Assembly (NCBI RefSeq): GCF_017315725.1
Contig: NZ_JAFLRG010000001.1
Span: 1,364,001-1,428,000 of the forward strand
DNA length: 64,000 nucleotides
Origin: Trinickia acidisoli
GTDB taxonomy: Bacteria > Pseudomonadota > Gammaproteobacteria > Burkholderiales > Burkholderiaceae
Direction: 5' to 3'
The position numbers were made by a program, and so were the translations under genes. Below the pieces are notes generated by a model, which saw nothing but the letters and a program-made list of their open reading frames with translations, did not search any database and was not told the origin of the DNA. Shown piece by piece: positions 63,215 to 64,000 of the stretch (position 1 is the first letter of the stretch; every line of letters begins with the position of its first letter).

Positions 63215-64000
63215 ATGTCCGTGGCCGCGCTTAAGAAGCAGATGAAGGACCGATGGCCGGGCAGAAGCGGCGCAGACGACGCGCGCCGGCCGGTACGGCC
63301 CTACGATCTCGCGTTGGCCGGCTTCATGGCGATCGTCATTTCGCTGTTCGTGTTGCCGCTTCCCACGATGGTGATGGATGGGCTCATTTCGTTGAACCTC
63401 GCCATCAGCATCGTGCTGCTCACGGTGTCGACCTATTTGCCGTCCGCGCTGAGCTTTTCGTCGTTTCCGGCCATGCTGCTGTTTACGACGCTGCTGCGCC
63501 TATCGTTGAACATCGCCTCGTGCAAGCTGATTTTGCTGCATGCGAATGCGGGGCACATCATCGATGCGTTCGGGCGGCTCGTCGTCGGCAACAACTTCGT
63601 CGTCGGTGGCGTCGTGTTTCTGGTGATCGCGATCGTGCAGTTCATCGTGATCGCGAAAGGCTCCGAGCGTGTCGCCGAGGTGGGGGCACGGTTCTCGCTC
63701 GACGCGATGCCAGGAAAGCAGATGAGCATCGATGCCGATCTGCGCGCAGGCATCATCAGCTCCGAAGAGGCGAAGCATCGCCGCGAGCGACTCGAGCAGG
63801 AATCGCAACTGCACGGCGCGATGGACGGTGCGATGAAGTTCGTGAAAGGCGATGCGATCGCCGGCACGGTCATCGCTTTCGTCAATATTCTGGCGGGCAT
63901 TGCGGTCGGCACGATCATGAAGAACATGAGCGTGTCCGATGCGTTGCATCGCTATGCGATCTTGACCGTCGGCGACGGCATGTCGGCGCAGATTCCGTCG
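63215..64000 (+). CDS. sctV: Type III secretion export gate protein SctV (5' part)
   Basis: The first 262 residues of the large export gate (YscV/HrcV/InvA/FlhA family); the gene runs past the window end. Visible features are the N-terminal helices (DLALAGFMAIVISLFVLPLPTMVMDGLISLNLAISIVLL) and LLFTTLLRLSLNIASCKLILL. The signature FVIAKGSERVAEVGARFSLDAMPGKQMSIDADLRAG is followed by HGAMDGAMKFVKGDAIAG. ATG 63215 follows GAGGG. It is divergent from the luxR5-sctQ-sctR-transglycosylase transcript, with 238 bases between. Confidence 0.95.
   Translation, partial: MSVAALKKQMKDRWPGRSGADDARRPVRPYDLALAGFMAIVISLFVLPLPTMVMDGLISLNLAISIVLLTVSTYLPSALSFSSFPAMLLFTTLLRLSLNIASCKLILLHANAGHIIDAFGRLVVGNNFVVGGVVFLVIAIVQFIVIAKGSERVAEVGARFSLDAMPGKQMSIDADLRAGIISSEEAKHRRERLEQESQLHGAMDGAMKFVKGDAIAGTVIAFVNILAGIAVGTIMKNMSVSDALHRYAILTVGDGMSAQIPS

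Overview
The window is a piece of a GC-rich betaproteobacterial chromosome, almost certainly Burkholderiaceae (Burkholderia sensu lato, for example Paraburkholderia, Trinickia or a relative). Two things point there. The block relA / tRNA-Val / thrS / infC / rpmI / rplT / pheS / pheT / ihfA / merR-like / tRNA-Pro has the order I know from that group, and the protein sequences read as that family. The exact genus cannot be fixed by eye.

Layout. 1-8.8 kb holds metabolic genes: the 3' end of an MFS/acyltransferase fusion, aroC, ETF-ubiquinone oxidoreductase, an SDR, a hotdog thioesterase, a PAS-LuxR regulator, scoAB, an alpha/beta hydrolase and a RidA protein. 8.9-19.7 kb is the conserved stringent-response and translation block, with a synthetase-only relA, two tRNAs, three clear terminators and an infC that starts at ATC. 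19.7-25.6 kb is an accessory stretch. It carries a coiled-coil membrane protein, a lipoprotein glycosidase-like protein, a PsiD-like decarboxylase, an Ntn acyltransferase/hydrolase and a broken lysR. 25.6-34.1 kb is a complete kdp potassium system (a 35-codon micro-ORF, then kdpF-A-B-C-D-E). 34.1-38.3 kb is ureide catabolism (allA, alc) behind dctA, with a divergent FCD-type GntR regulator and matching operators. 38.3-42 kb has a low-affinity iron permease-like protein, a LysR, a nitrilase and a PLP deaminase.

42-64 kb is the most distinctive part. A complete Tad/Flp pilus operon (flp-tadV-cpaB-cpaC-cpaD-tadZ-tadA-tadB-tadC-tadD-tadE-tadE-tadG, minus strand) is followed by the edge of a type III secretion locus (transglycosylase, sctR, sctQ, sctV). 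Five LuxR-type regulators with autoinducer-binding-like N-terminal domains are interleaved: two before the Tad operon, two between it and the type III genes, and one in the sctQ-sctR operon. No luxI is present in the window. I infer a multi-input regulatory node controlling surface attachment and secretion.

The most unexpected sequence signal is a short palindrome-like 13-mer, TTAGGANTNCKRA. It occurs seven times, four of them in or next to the Tad operon. Inside genes it is encoded with codons that are rare in this genome, which suggests selection on the DNA itself.
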